From Pseudaquidulcibacter saccharophilus (GTDB lineage: Bacteria > Pseudomonadota > Alphaproteobacteria > Caulobacterales > Aquidulcibacteraceae), in the NCBI RefSeq assembly GCF_019455445.1, contig NZ_JAHWUS010000001.1, forward strand, positions 248,001 to 312,000: DNA of 64,000 nucleotides, read 5' to 3'. Position 1 is the first letter of the stretch, and each line of letters opens with the position of its first letter. This document shows positions 1-8,384 of the stretch, in pieces. Both the position numbers and the translations under genes were made by a program. Below the pieces are notes generated by a model. It saw nothing but the letters and a program-made list of their open reading frames with translations. It had not been told where the DNA came from and did not search any database.

Positions 1-1358
1 TTATTTACATTATTTTTTTTTTGATCGGTGGCGGACGTATCGCCACTTGGTGCGCCATCTTTGATAATGCGCATCAATTCCTCTGGGCCCGGCATATTTT
101 GTGCCGCCGCAATCCGAATAATGCACATATCAATTGCTTGAAGCGCATCGGGTGCGCGTTTTATTTCATCAAGGCCTTGCAATAACATTTGCCAAATTCG
201 TGAAAGTTGAAGTGGGCTTGTGGCCTTTGCCATTTCACTTATTTTTGTAAAGCCATCGCCAGATTGAATTTTGCGATATTCATCACCAAGATAATGAAAC
301 TTTGAAACCTCGTGAGAGAGTTCCATAAGGCTTTGAATAATATTTAATGGCGTTGCGCCAAAATCATATTGTTCGTGCAATTCATCGATGGCGGCCTTGG
401 TATTTGCCGCCAAAATATGCGCAAAAAGCGCATGGGTGCGGTTTTTATCCGATAGCCCAAGCATATCACGAATTTGGTTTGCCTTGATGACATCACCACC
501 GGTTTCCTGCACAATTGCCTGATCAAGCAGAGAAAGCGCATCGCGCACCGAGCCATCGGCGGCAATTGCAATTAATTCCAAACCTTCCCGCTCAATTGAA
601 ACATTTTCTTTGGTGCAAATATTACCAAGGTGATTGGTCAATGCCTCGCGCGAAAGGCGGCGCAAATCAAACCTTTGGCAGCGTGAAAGAATCGTAACCG
701 GAACCTTGTGAGTTTCGGTTGTGGCAAAAATAAACTTTGTATGTGGTGGCGGCTCTTCAAGGGTTTTCAACAGCGCGTTAAACGCCGCCGTTGAAAGCAT
801 GTGAACCTCATCGATGATATAGACTTTATGGCGTGATTGGGTCGGCCCATAACGTACATTGTCCAACAATTCGCGCATATTATCGACACCAGAACGTGAC
901 GCGGCGTCAAGCTCTAATACATCGGGGTGGCGGCCTTGGGTAATCGCATCACAATGAAGACCACGGATTGATAAATCCATGCTTGGTGCATCATGCCCGG
1001 GGCTAGAATAATTTAATGCCCGCGCAATAAGGCGGGCAGTGGTGGTTTTACCAATCCCACGAACGCCAGTAAGCATAAAGGCATGGGCAATGCGGTTTTG
1101 CTTGAATGCATTGGTAAGGGTTTTAACCATTGCTTCTTGGCCAACCAAATCCTCAAACACCTGTGGGCGATATTTGCGCGCCAAAACCAAATAAGGTGAA
1201 TTGGGGATTATTGTTTCGCCAACAAATTTTTCTTTTTCAGGAAGGGCAGGGGCAGAAGAACCAAACATATCATTTGTTTGGTCATCATGATTATATTCGG
1301 CGTCAACTTCGCCAAATTCATCATCTTCAATTTCGTCATCATCGAAACCGTCTGCCAA
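1..1358 (-). CDS. dnaX: DNA polymerase III subunit tau/gamma (3' end cut off)
   Basis: Clamp-loader ATPase of the replicative polymerase. Reading the minus strand gives the DnaX core YLVLARKYRPQ, the P-loop GVRGIGKTTTAR (about 1038-1070), the Walker B region IIDEVHMLS, sensor-1 FATTETHKVP and the SRC box LSRCQRFDLRR. The frame is open through base 1, so the tau-specific C-terminus lies outside the window. The start is uncertain: TTG at 1358 follows a GGGG and opens an acidic leader; ATG at 1268 is the alternative and would be 30 codons shorter. A run of ten A on the coding strand (bases 13-22) could cause slippage to a gamma form (see findings). It lies just downstream of the 4.5S RNA gene on the same strand. 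Confidence 0.95.
   Translation of the reverse strand, partial: MADGFDDDEIEDDEFGEVDAEYNHDDQTNDMFGSSAPALPEKEKFVGETIIPNSPYLVLARKYRPQVFEDLVGQEAMVKTLTNAFKQNRIAHAFMLTGVRGIGKTTTARLIARALNYSSPGHDAPSMDLSIRGLHCDAITQGRHPDVLELDAASRSGVDNMRELLDNVRYGPTQSRHKVYIIDEVHMLSTAAFNALLKTLEEPPPHTKFIFATTETHKVPVTILSRCQRFDLRRLSREALTNHLGNICTKENVSIEREGLELIAIAADGSVRDALSLLDQAIVQETGGDVIKANQIRDMLGLSDKNRTHALFAHILAANTKAAIDELHEQYDFGATPLNIIQSLMELSHEVSKFHYLGDEYRKIQSGDGFTKISEMAKATSPLQLSRIWQMLLQGLDEIKRAPDALQAIDMCIIRIAAAQNMPGPEELMRIIKDGAPSGDTSATDQKKNNVN
13..22 (-). promoter_or_regulatory. A10 slippery run in dnaX (possible gamma frameshift site)
   Basis: The coding strand has ten consecutive A across codons Q-K-K-N. Gain of one A (or a -1 shift) gives an immediate TAA. 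Loss of one A (or a +1 shift) gives a stop after two further codons. Either product would be about 418-448 residues depending on the start, close to E. coli gamma (431). Slippage at A-runs in dnaX is known in Thermus and E. coli; here it is inference from sequence. Confidence 0.5.
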
Positions 1359-1393
1359 ATGAAACCCCGAAGTAAAAGACGAAATTTAAGGAA

Positions 1394-1495
1394 TAGGGTG
1401 GAGACCGAACAAGCGACCCGCAAAGAAATCGTTACGGCTGCTTTCTTCCGAACCTGACCGGGTTGGCGAAAATTACGTCCACCGCCGATCTCCAC
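1394..1495 (-). ncRNA. ffs: Signal recognition particle 4.5S RNA
   Basis: The minus strand carries the SRP RNA apical domain, GGTCAGGTTCGG followed by AAGAAAGCAGCC, which binds Ffh. The GGAA tetraloop is kept, and the next-outer pair is U-A where E. coli has C-G, a compensatory change. The 5' GTGGAGA (1495-1489) pairs with the 3' TCTCCAC (1404-1398), closing the hairpin. A TTGAAA (1528-1523) and GATATA (1505-1500) 17 bases apart form a plausible promoter. The ends are estimates to within a few bases. Confidence 0.93.
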
Positions 1496-1615
1496 AATCT
1501 ATATCGCTTTTTTATGGTAATTTTTCAAGGGGCGCAGGTGAAAATAATTTTTATGTTTGCTGTTGAGTAGCATTTAAACAGTTTTAAAATCGACATAACA
1601 TAATGCCAAATTGAA

Positions 1616-2353
1616 ATGAATAAACTGGGTTTTAAAATGACTTTACCACTATTGGGAATAATTTGTTGCCGCCGTATTGTTGGGGATGCACCAAATCATG
1701 GCGTTGTTGAAAGATATATCACAAATACCGCCCCATATATGAATGTTACGCCGGTATTAATTCCCGCAACTTTTGAAGTTATTGATTTTAAGGCTCTTGC
1801 CTCACGTCTTGATGGTGTATTACTTACTGGGTCGGCATCCAATATTTACCCGACTTTTTATGGCGACGGGGAAGAAGATGCGGTTGGTCCGTTAGATTTT
1901 GATCGCGATAAAACCGCAATGGCACTTTGCGATGCCTTTATAGACGCACAAAAACCAGTATTTGGAATTTGTCGCGGGTTTCAAGAATTAAACGTTCATT
2001 TTGGCGGCACGCTTTCACGCGATCTTGTTAATCACCATGCCCCAGTAGAGGCGGGTTATAATGAAATGTTTGACTTCTCACACGAGATATTGCTTGAAAA
2101 AACCTCCCCGCTATTTAATGTATATAATCGTGATAGAATTTTGGTAAATTCCGTTCATTTTCAAGGTGTTAAACGCCTTGGTGACGGATTAGACGTTTAT
2201 GCCAAAGCCGATGATGGCATTATTGAGGCCTTTGGCGGCGATGTTAATGGTGCAAAGGTCAATGCCGTACAATGGCACCCCGAATGGGAAACCGCAAACA
2301 ATCAAGATTATCAAAGCCTGTTTAAATATTGGGGCGAAGTTATTCGCGGTTAA
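1616..2353 (+). CDS. Class I glutamine amidotransferase-like peptidase C26 (gamma-glutamyl-GABA hydrolase family)
   Basis: A 245-residue cytoplasmic hydrolase of the PuuD/peptidase C26 family, whose members cleave gamma-glutamyl amide bonds. The nucleophile elbow GICRGFQELN (Cys at about 125) and the later VQWHPEWE, with the catalytic His and Glu, are both present. The N-terminus PLLGIICCRR matches the family's first strand. ATG at 1637 is an alternative start that removes seven residues. The gene stands alone, convergent with parB with only five bases between the stops. The physiological substrate cannot be told from sequence; there is no putrescine-pathway neighbour. Confidence 0.85.
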   Translation: MNKLGFKMTLPLLGIICCRRIVGDAPNHGVVERYITNTAPYMNVTPVLIPATFEVIDFKALASRLDGVLLTGSASNIYPTFYGDGEEDAVGPLDFDRDKTAMALCDAFIDAQKPVFGICRGFQELNVHFGGTLSRDLVNHHAPVEAGYNEMFDFSHEILLEKTSPLFNVYNRDRILVNSVHFQGVKRLGDGLDVYAKADDGIIEAFGGDVNGAKVNAVQWHPEWETANNQDYQSLFKYWGEVIRG

Positions 2354-2358
2354 GCATT

Positions 2359-3231
2359 TTATTGCATTAATCGGCGGCAAAGCTCATCCAATTGTTCAAG
2401 TGTTTTATAGTCTATCACAAGGCTTCCACTATTATTTGCATTGTGTTTTAACTTCACGCCCATTCCCAAAACTGCGCTTAGATCATTTTCTAATGCCACG
2501 ACATCTGCACTTTCCGGTGTTTCACGTGAAACTTTTTTAGGCTTATTGACCGGCTTGGTGACTAATTTTTCGGCATCGCGCACACTCAGATTTTTTGCGA
2601 CCATTTCTTTTGCCGCCGCCACCGGATCATCAGAAGACAATGCCGCACGCGCGTGGCCAGCGGATAGTTGCCCACCCTTTACCAATTCTTGTACTTCGTT
2701 TGGCAACGCCAATAGGCGCAAAGTATTGGTAACATAAACGCGTGATTTACCAATAGTTCCGGCGATTGCCTGTTGATTATAGCCAAAACGATCCATCAAT
2801 TGACTAAACGCCAATGCTTCCTCTATGGCATTAAGGTTTTGACGTTGAAGGTTTTCAACAATCGCCACTTTTAATGTTTCAAGGTCGTCATAGTCTTTCT
2901 CAACTGTTGGCACTTCGTGTAAACCTGCGATTTGGGCGGCGCGCCAACGTCTTTCACCAGCGATAATTTCATATTCGCCTTGATTGGTTGGGCTTGGGCG
3001 CACCACGATTGGCTGCACAATGCCATGTTCTTTTATTGTTTCGGCAAGCGCATTTAATTCTTCTTGTTCAAAAGTTCGGCGTGGCTGATTAGGGTTAGGG
3101 CGGATTAAACCAACCGATATTTCACGCGCGCTTCCCGCACGTTGGCGCGGGGCAGGGGCTTCTTCACCCAAAAGTGCAGATAATCCGCGACCAAGACCAC
3201 GACCTGATTTTGCTTTGTCGAGCTCACTCAT
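2359..3231 (-). CDS. parB: Chromosome partitioning protein ParB (CTP-dependent DNA clamp)
   Basis: Binds parS and spreads along DNA to load SMC and engage ParA during origin segregation. The 290-residue protein has a basic N-terminal tail with GRGLGRGLSALLG, the CTP-binding motif AGERRWRAA, the central helix-turn-helix around QAIAGTIGKSRVYVTNTLR, and a C-terminal dimerisation domain. Its start overlaps the parA stop (ATGA), so the pair is translationally coupled. A parS site lies inside its own coding sequence at 2518-2533, encoding VSRET. Confidence 0.97.
   Translation of the reverse strand: MSELDKAKSGRGLGRGLSALLGEEAPAPRQRAGSAREISVGLIRPNPNQPRRTFEQEELNALAETIKEHGIVQPIVVRPSPTNQGEYEIIAGERRWRAAQIAGLHEVPTVEKDYDDLETLKVAIVENLQRQNLNAIEEALAFSQLMDRFGYNQQAIAGTIGKSRVYVTNTLRLLALPNEVQELVKGGQLSAGHARAALSSDDPVAAAKEMVAKNLSVRDAEKLVTKPVNKPKKVSRETPESADVVALENDLSAVLGMGVKLKHNANNSGSLVIDYKTLEQLDELCRRLMQ
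2518..2533. promoter_or_regulatory. parS site 1 (within parB)
   Basis: TGTTTCACGTGAAACT matches the bacterial parS consensus TGTTTCACGTGAAACA at 15 of 16 positions, with the 14-base palindrome intact. It sits in the parB coding sequence. Confidence 0.93.
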
Positions 3232-4019
3232 GCAACTTTCAACCTTTCCCTTTGTATCAACTCACCAGCAAGCCTTATATATGCGCGGCTGCCTTGGCAA
3301 TTATAATCATAGATTAACACCGGTTTACCGTGTGATGGGGCTTCAGAAACACGGACATTACGCGGAATCATGGTTGTATAAACCTTGTCACCAAAATGCC
3401 CGCGAACATCGGCGGCAACTTGTTCGGATAATTTATTGCGGTTATCATACATGGTTAGAACCACACCCTGTATCTCAAGATCAGGATTAAGCGAGCCTTT
3501 CACCAGATTTACTGTGCGCATCAATTGTGACAGCCCTTCAAGCGCAAAGAATTCACATTGCAATGGAACAAGTATTGAATTTGCCGCAGTTAGGGCATTT
3601 ATCGTCACCACATTTAATGATGGTGGACAATCAATAATTACATAATCAATATCAACGCCACCACTTTGTTCATTGCGGACAAAGGCTTCTTTAAGGCGGA
3701 AGGCGCGGTTTGAAACATTGGCAAGCTCAATTTCGGCCCCTGCCAAATCAACACTTGATGGTAATACCATAAGGTTTGGAATTTTGGTTTTTGTTATGGC
3801 TTCTTTAATTGTGGCTTCACCCATCATTACTTCGTATGATGTAACTTTGCGTGACAGGCTATCAACACCCAAACCAGTTGAAGCATTGCCCTGCGCATCC
3901 ATATCAAGCACCAAAACTTTTTGCCCAATAGCCGCCAAAGCAGTGCCAAGATTTATCGCGGTAGTGGTCTTACCGACACCACCTTTTTGGTTGGCAATTG
4001 CAATAATTCTCGGTTTCAT
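3228..4019 (-). CDS. parA: Chromosome partitioning ATPase ParA
   Basis: A 263-residue Walker-type ATPase (ParA/Soj) that binds DNA non-specifically as the ATP dimer and pulls ParB-parS complexes. It shows the deviant Walker A KGGVGKTTTAINLG (residues about 11-24), with the signature lysine, the motif VLDMDAQGNAS, and Walker B VIIDCPPSL. Full length. The start overlaps the rsmG stop by four bases and the end overlaps parB by four bases, so rsmG-parA-parB is read as one unit downstream of mnmG, the usual alphaproteobacterial order. Confidence 0.97.
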   Translation of the reverse strand: MKPRIIAIANQKGGVGKTTTAINLGTALAAIGQKVLVLDMDAQGNASTGLGVDSLSRKVTSYEVMMGEATIKEAITKTKIPNLMVLPSSVDLAGAEIELANVSNRAFRLKEAFVRNEQSGGVDIDYVIIDCPPSLNVVTINALTAANSILVPLQCEFFALEGLSQLMRTVNLVKGSLNPDLEIQGVVLTMYDNRNKLSEQVAADVRGHFGDKVYTTMIPRNVRVSEAPSHGKPVLIYDYNCQGSRAYIRLAGELIQRERLKVA

Positions 4020-4678
4020 TCAATAACCTTTGTCAAAGACTTTATTTCAATTATGCACCCACGATTATCACTTAAACTTGGATGAATTTCATAATCGAAA
4101 TTCCAGTTTTGTTTTGCCTCTTTAATTTCTTTATCGACTTCTTCGCCTTTTAGAAATAACATTCGTGCATTTAATTGTGCAAAACCATAAGAATAGTGCA
4201 ATAAGTTATCAAGCGAAGTAAAAGCACGGGCAGTTATAACATCCGCTTTAAACGTTTTTATGTCTTCAACTTTTTTATTTTCAATTTTTACATTAGCACC
4301 GAGAATCCGTGCTCCTTCACGTAAAAAGGCACATCTTTTTGCGCTTGTATCAACCAATGTAACAAGTGAATTAGGGTTTTTAGAACTTAAAAGTGCCGCC
4401 ACAACAAGCCCAGGAAAGCCCGCACCACTTCCAAAGTCAACCCAATTAATTTCATCGTCATTGGTATATTTAAGGATTTGGGCACAATCAATTATATGGC
4501 GGTTCCAAAAATCATCAATTGTGGTCTTTGATACCAAATTTATTCGCTTTCCCCACAGGATTAATGCTTCACGGTAGTGCTCAAACCGTTCTAATGTTTC
4601 ACGTGAAACATCGAACTCCTCAGTAAAGCGGCTTTTGGTATTACTTTCAGAAAACGAGCCAGTTTCTTTAGGCGACAT
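4016..4678 (-). CDS. rsmG: 16S rRNA (guanine-527-N7)-methyltransferase RsmG
   Basis: SAM-dependent methyltransferase (GidB) that modifies G527 of 16S rRNA. The SAM-binding GSGAGFPGLV (around 4410-4440) is clear, followed by LVDTSAKRCAFLREGARILG and the VITARAFTSLDNLL segment. I chose ATG at 4678 because a GGGA lies nine bases upstream; ATG at 4702 lacks a ribosome site and would deepen the overlap with mnmG. The chosen start overlaps the mnmG stop by 11 bases. A perfect parS lies in the coding sequence, encoding DVSRETL. Confidence 0.95.
   Translation of the reverse strand: MSPKETGSFSESNTKSRFTEEFDVSRETLERFEHYREALILWGKRINLVSKTTIDDFWNRHIIDCAQILKYTNDDEINWVDFGSGAGFPGLVVAALLSSKNPNSLVTLVDTSAKRCAFLREGARILGANVKIENKKVEDIKTFKADVITARAFTSLDNLLHYSYGFAQLNARMLFLKGEEVDKEIKEAKQNWNFDYEIHPSLSDNRGCIIEIKSLTKVIE
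4595..4610. promoter_or_regulatory. parS site 2 (within rsmG)
   Basis: TGTTTCACGTGAAACA, an exact 16-base parS palindrome, inside the rsmG coding sequence and about 2 kb from parS site 1. Confidence 0.97.
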
Positions 4679-6527
4679 TCTTATTATCCCGGCGTTTAAC
4701 ATATGCCAAAAGTGCGGTTATGGCACTTGGTGTAATTCCCTCTATACGCGCCGCCTGCCCAATTGTTGCGGGACGGATTTTTTCAAGGCGATCACGAATT
4801 TCAATAGAGAACCCGCCAACTTTTGCATAATCAAAGTTTTTAGGAATCAATAGGTTTTCATCACGATTAAAGGCGGCAATGTCATTTTCTTGTCGTGCCA
4901 TATAACCAGAATAGATTGCATCAATCTCAAGCTGTTCACGGGTTTCTGGTGTATATTCCCGAAGCTGCGGATAAATATCGGCAATTGTTTCAAACTCTAC
5001 GCCTTTTAATGCCAAAAGCTCGGTAATATTTCTTTTGCGTCCATCTTGTTTAACCGGAAGCCCTAGCTTTACACCTTGGGCCGGTGTTGTAAGTGTATTT
5101 TGTACAAATTCACGCGCGGCATTAATTTCTGCCATTTTATTATTAAATGCGTCAACCCGTTCTTTAGACAATATTCCAAGCTCGATGCCAAGTGGGGTTA
5201 GGCGCTGATCAGCATTATCGGAACGCAGTGTAAGACGATACTCGGCGCGTGATGTAAACATACGATATGGTTCACTAACACCCTTGGTAACAAGGTCATC
5301 AATCATCACACCAATATATGAATTTGCCCGAGAGAAAATTACGTTATCTTGACCACCCGCAAAGCGCGCGGCGTTAAGGCCGGCCACAAGACCTTGTGCA
5401 CCCGCCTCTTCATAGCCAGTTGTACCATTAATCTGACCGGCAAGGTAAAGACCATTATATTTTCGAACCGCTAAATCAAAACCTAATTCGGTTGGATCGA
5501 CAAAATCATATTCAATGGCATATGCCCAGCGAAAAATTTCAACATTCTCAAACCCAGGTATAGAGCGTAAAAATGCATCTTGAACTTCTTCAGGGAATGA
5601 CGTTGAAATACCATTTGGATAAACCCAATTTGTATCAAGCCCTTCGGGTTCAATAAAAATTTGATGGCGATCTTTATCTGCAAAACGGGTAATTTTATCT
5701 TCGATGGATGGGCAATATCTTGGACCCCGTCCTTTTATCGCGCCGGTATTAATTGCGGCAAGATGAAGATTATCACGAATTATTTGATGTGTCTTTTCAC
5801 TAGTCCAAGTTATGTGGCATGGAACTTGTGGGTTTTTAATTTCCTTGGTGATGAAAGAAAATGGTTTTGGATTGTCATCGCCCGGTTGAAAATCACAAAC
5901 AGAATAATCAATCGTTTCGCCATTAAGACGGGCAGGGGTTCCGGTTTTTAATCGCCCCATCCGAAGACCAAGTGAATATAAACTGTTTGCAAGACCAATT
6001 GATGGCTGTTCATCGATCCGCCCAGCGGGCCAAGTTTTCTGACCCAAATGAATTACGCCGTTTAAAAAAGTTCCAGCAGTAATAACAACTGCGGCGCATG
6101 AAATAATTTCACCGCCCGCAATTTCAACGCCAGTAATTTTATTATCTTTATGAATTAATTTTTCGGCCGATGCCTCAAGCACCGTAAGGTTTTCAATTTC
6201 AGATACAATCTTTTGAACTGCGGCACGAAATAATTTTCTGTCTGCTTGTGCGCGTGGCCCACGAACCGCAGGTCCTTTAGAAGCATTAAGAATTCGGAAT
6301 TGAATGCCACCCATATCGGTCGCCAAACCCATAACGCCACCAAGTGCGTCAATCTCACGAACCAAATGCCCTTTGCCAAGACCGCCAATTGCAGGGTTGC
6401 AAGACATTTCACCAATTGTATTTTTATTATGGGTAATCAGAATTGTTTTTGCGCCCGCGCGTGCCGAGGCGCTTGCCGCCTCTACGCCCGCATGTCCACC
6501 ACCGATTACGATTACATCTGTCTGCAT
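4668..6527 (-). CDS. mnmG: tRNA uridine-5-carboxymethylaminomethyl synthesis enzyme MnmG
   Basis: FAD protein (GidA) that, with MnmE, installs (carboxymethyl)aminomethyl at U34 of certain tRNAs. The 619-residue protein starts with the FAD-binding GGGHAGVEAA (residues 8-17). It carries the MnmG signature motifs NPAIGGLGKGHLVREIDALGG (in part) and GPRYCPSIEDKI, where the Cys is conserved. The C-terminal helical domain binds MnmE and tRNA. It is the first gene of mnmG-rsmG-parA-parB, separated from mnmE by about 200 bases that hold a parS site. Confidence 0.98.
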   Translation of the reverse strand: MQTDVIVIGGGHAGVEAASASARAGAKTILITHNKNTIGEMSCNPAIGGLGKGHLVREIDALGGVMGLATDMGGIQFRILNASKGPAVRGPRAQADRKLFRAAVQKIVSEIENLTVLEASAEKLIHKDNKITGVEIAGGEIISCAAVVITAGTFLNGVIHLGQKTWPAGRIDEQPSIGLANSLYSLGLRMGRLKTGTPARLNGETIDYSVCDFQPGDDNPKPFSFITKEIKNPQVPCHITWTSEKTHQIIRDNLHLAAINTGAIKGRGPRYCPSIEDKITRFADKDRHQIFIEPEGLDTNWVYPNGISTSFPEEVQDAFLRSIPGFENVEIFRWAYAIEYDFVDPTELGFDLAVRKYNGLYLAGQINGTTGYEEAGAQGLVAGLNAARFAGGQDNVIFSRANSYIGVMIDDLVTKGVSEPYRMFTSRAEYRLTLRSDNADQRLTPLGIELGILSKERVDAFNNKMAEINAAREFVQNTLTTPAQGVKLGLPVKQDGRKRNITELLALKGVEFETIADIYPQLREYTPETREQLEIDAIYSGYMARQENDIAAFNRDENLLIPKNFDYAKVGGFSIEIRDRLEKIRPATIGQAARIEGITPSAITALLAYVKRRDNKNVA

Positions 6528-6678
6528 TTTCTGTCCTGTTAAGAGGCGGGCTTAATATAATATTTTTGCCATTAAGTCGAGGTTTTGTTTTTGGCAATGA
6601 CAGGGGCAGGGAGTATGCAAATTATAATATCAATTTAGTTCTTAAAGAAATTGTCCGCAATTATAGAGGCACGCGTCC

Positions 6679-6718
6679 GGCACTACCAAAATGTTTCACG
6701 TGAAACATAAGTAGTGCC
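6679..6718. repeat. Inverted repeat enclosing parS site 3
   Basis: GGCACTAC (6679-6686) and GTAGTGCC (6711-6718) are exact inverse complements and flank a perfect parS palindrome almost symmetrically. Together they make a nested, near-continuous dyad in the mnmE-mnmG gap. No T-run follows, so a terminator role is weak. Confidence 0.85.
6692..6707. promoter_or_regulatory. parS site 3 (intergenic, mnmG-mnmE)
   Basis: TGTTTCACGTGAAACA, an exact match to parS. It is the only one of the three sites outside a gene, and lies about 10 kb from the putative origin. Confidence 0.97.
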
Positions 6719-6726
6719 AAAAAGTA

Positions 6727-8043
6727 TTACTTCCCGATGCAGAAGCTAGAAAAGATTTTATCAAGGATATCATCGACGCCAACTTCACCAGTAATTTCAC
6801 CCAAAGCCCGCGCGGCAATGCGTAAATCTTCGCACGCTAATTCCAAGGCTTCAGATGGGGCATCAAGTGCAGCCTCCAACGCCTTAATGGCTTCTGAAAC
6901 CGCAAATACATGGCGCGCACGGGTAAGCGGGGCAGAAACAGGCGCAAGTCCAGTGTTAATTTTCATAAGAATTAAGTCTTCTAATTCTTTGATACCACTA
7001 TTATTTTTTGTGGAAATAGCAATTTCATCAATACCATCTATTTTCAAATAATCTGGGCTTTGTAAATCAGATTTTGACCAAACCAAAATATCTCCCGCCG
7101 CCAAATGGCTTGCAATTTCTTTTGCCGAAGCCGCATCTGGTGCAAGCCCAATCCGAAGATCTGAATGTTCGGCACGTTCAAGCGCAATTTTAACGCCCTG
7201 TTCCTCAATTTCATCAGATGTCTCGCGCAGCCCCGCAGTATCTGCAACAAAGACCAAATTCCCACCAATATTAAGCGATATTTCAACCACATCGCGCGTT
7301 GTTCCGGCAATTGAGGAAACAATTGCGGCTTGACGACGGGCAAGGGCGTTTAAAAGGCTTGATTTTCCTGCATTTGGTTCACCCAAAATGATAATTGAAA
7401 AACCATCACGAATTCTTTGGGCGGATTTGGAATCTTCGATATGTTGTTTAAGCGATTTTATAAGGTTTTTTACGGTGCTTGACGCGCGTGCACTTAATCC
7501 ATCTGGTAAATCTTCATCGGGAAAATCTATATATGCCTCGGATTCAGAGAGGGCAGATATTATTTCCTCGCGCCATTCGCGCGCCAATGCCCCAAGTTCG
7601 CCACGCATTTGTTTTTGCGCTTGTTTTAATTGCGCGTTGGTTTCAGCATCAATTAAGTCGGCAATTGCCTCAGCCTCGGTTAAATCCATACGCGAATTTT
7701 CAAAGGCTTGGCGCGAAAATTCACCCGGATTAGCAGGGTAACAAAGCCCTGTCTCAAGTGCAGTTTCAAGGAAATTTTTTAAAATTGCCATGCCACCATG
7801 CAGGTGAAATTCAACAACATTTTCACCGGTAAAGGAGTTTGGTGCGTTAAACGCAATCACAAGCGCATTATCAATTAAATCGCCCTTGGCATCAAAAAGG
7901 TTTCGCAAAACTGCATGACGCGGGCTTGGCGTGGATTTACCAGATAATTTTTCCAAAAGTTCAAAGCTATTTGGGCCCGAAGCACGAACCACAATCACAC
8001 CCGATTTAACCGCCGCCGAAGCTGGCGCAATAATTGTACGCAT
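6727..8043 (-). CDS. mnmE: tRNA modification GTPase MnmE
   Basis: Potassium-activated GTPase (TrmE) that works with MnmG on wobble U34. The 438-residue protein has the formyl-THF-binding N-terminal domain, the helical domain, and an inserted G domain with G1 GEPNAGKSSLLNAL, G3 DTAGLRE and G4 SKSD in place of NKxD. It ends in FCIGK, the conserved C-terminal catalytic Cys motif. The SKSD form of G4 is a mild departure. The stop lies just beyond the parS inverted repeat. Confidence 0.97.
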   Translation of the reverse strand: MRTIIAPASAAVKSGVIVVRASGPNSFELLEKLSGKSTPSPRHAVLRNLFDAKGDLIDNALVIAFNAPNSFTGENVVEFHLHGGMAILKNFLETALETGLCYPANPGEFSRQAFENSRMDLTEAEAIADLIDAETNAQLKQAQKQMRGELGALAREWREEIISALSESEAYIDFPDEDLPDGLSARASSTVKNLIKSLKQHIEDSKSAQRIRDGFSIIILGEPNAGKSSLLNALARRQAAIVSSIAGTTRDVVEISLNIGGNLVFVADTAGLRETSDEIEEQGVKIALERAEHSDLRIGLAPDAASAKEIASHLAAGDILVWSKSDLQSPDYLKIDGIDEIAISTKNNSGIKELEDLILMKINTGLAPVSAPLTRARHVFAVSEAIKALEAALDAPSEALELACEDLRIAARALGEITGEVGVDDILDKIFSSFCIGK

Positions 8044-8051
8044 TTAAATAA

Positions 8052-8336
8052 TTACTTATCAGTTTTTTTGGGTTTTGATTTTGTATCAACTTCGGATGCC
8101 GCCGCATTTACCGCAGTGAAAAATGTATTGATTGCATCGGTCGCAATCCCGCCCATTGAATTTCCCATCGATGTCCATGCCTTTAACATCGGTTCAATAT
8201 CGGCATTTGGTGCGGTTTCTTCAACCTTGGACTTGACGGCATTAAGCCATGTTTCGTGCATTTGTGAATAATTCGGCAGGCCCAAAAATGCGCGCGCCTC
8301 TTCTGGCGTTAGGTCGATTTCAATATTAACTTTCAT
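8052..8336 (-). CDS. DUF6489 family protein
   Basis: A 94-residue protein that begins MKVNIEIDLTPEEARAFLGLP, the hallmark of a small alphaproteobacterial family (DUF6489) of unknown function. The middle looks helical (MLKAWTSMGNSMGGIATDAINTFF, in part) and the end is a lysine-rich tail. AAAGGGG precedes the ATG; a GTG one codon upstream is possible. It sits nine bases upstream of mnmE on the same strand and is probably co-transcribed with it. I can assign no function. Confidence 0.8.
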   Translation of the reverse strand: MKVNIEIDLTPEEARAFLGLPNYSQMHETWLNAVKSKVEETAPNADIEPMLKAWTSMGNSMGGIATDAINTFFTAVNAAASEVDTKSKPKKTDK

Positions 8337-8384
8337 CACAACCCCTTTTGGGAAAACCGTTAAACAGGGGTCAACGCTACCAAA

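Noticed and set aside
1130-1495. Open frames on both strands over the start of dnaX and the 4.5S RNA
   Set aside because: They are out of frame with DnaX or cover the structured RNA; no ribosome site or recognisable protein.
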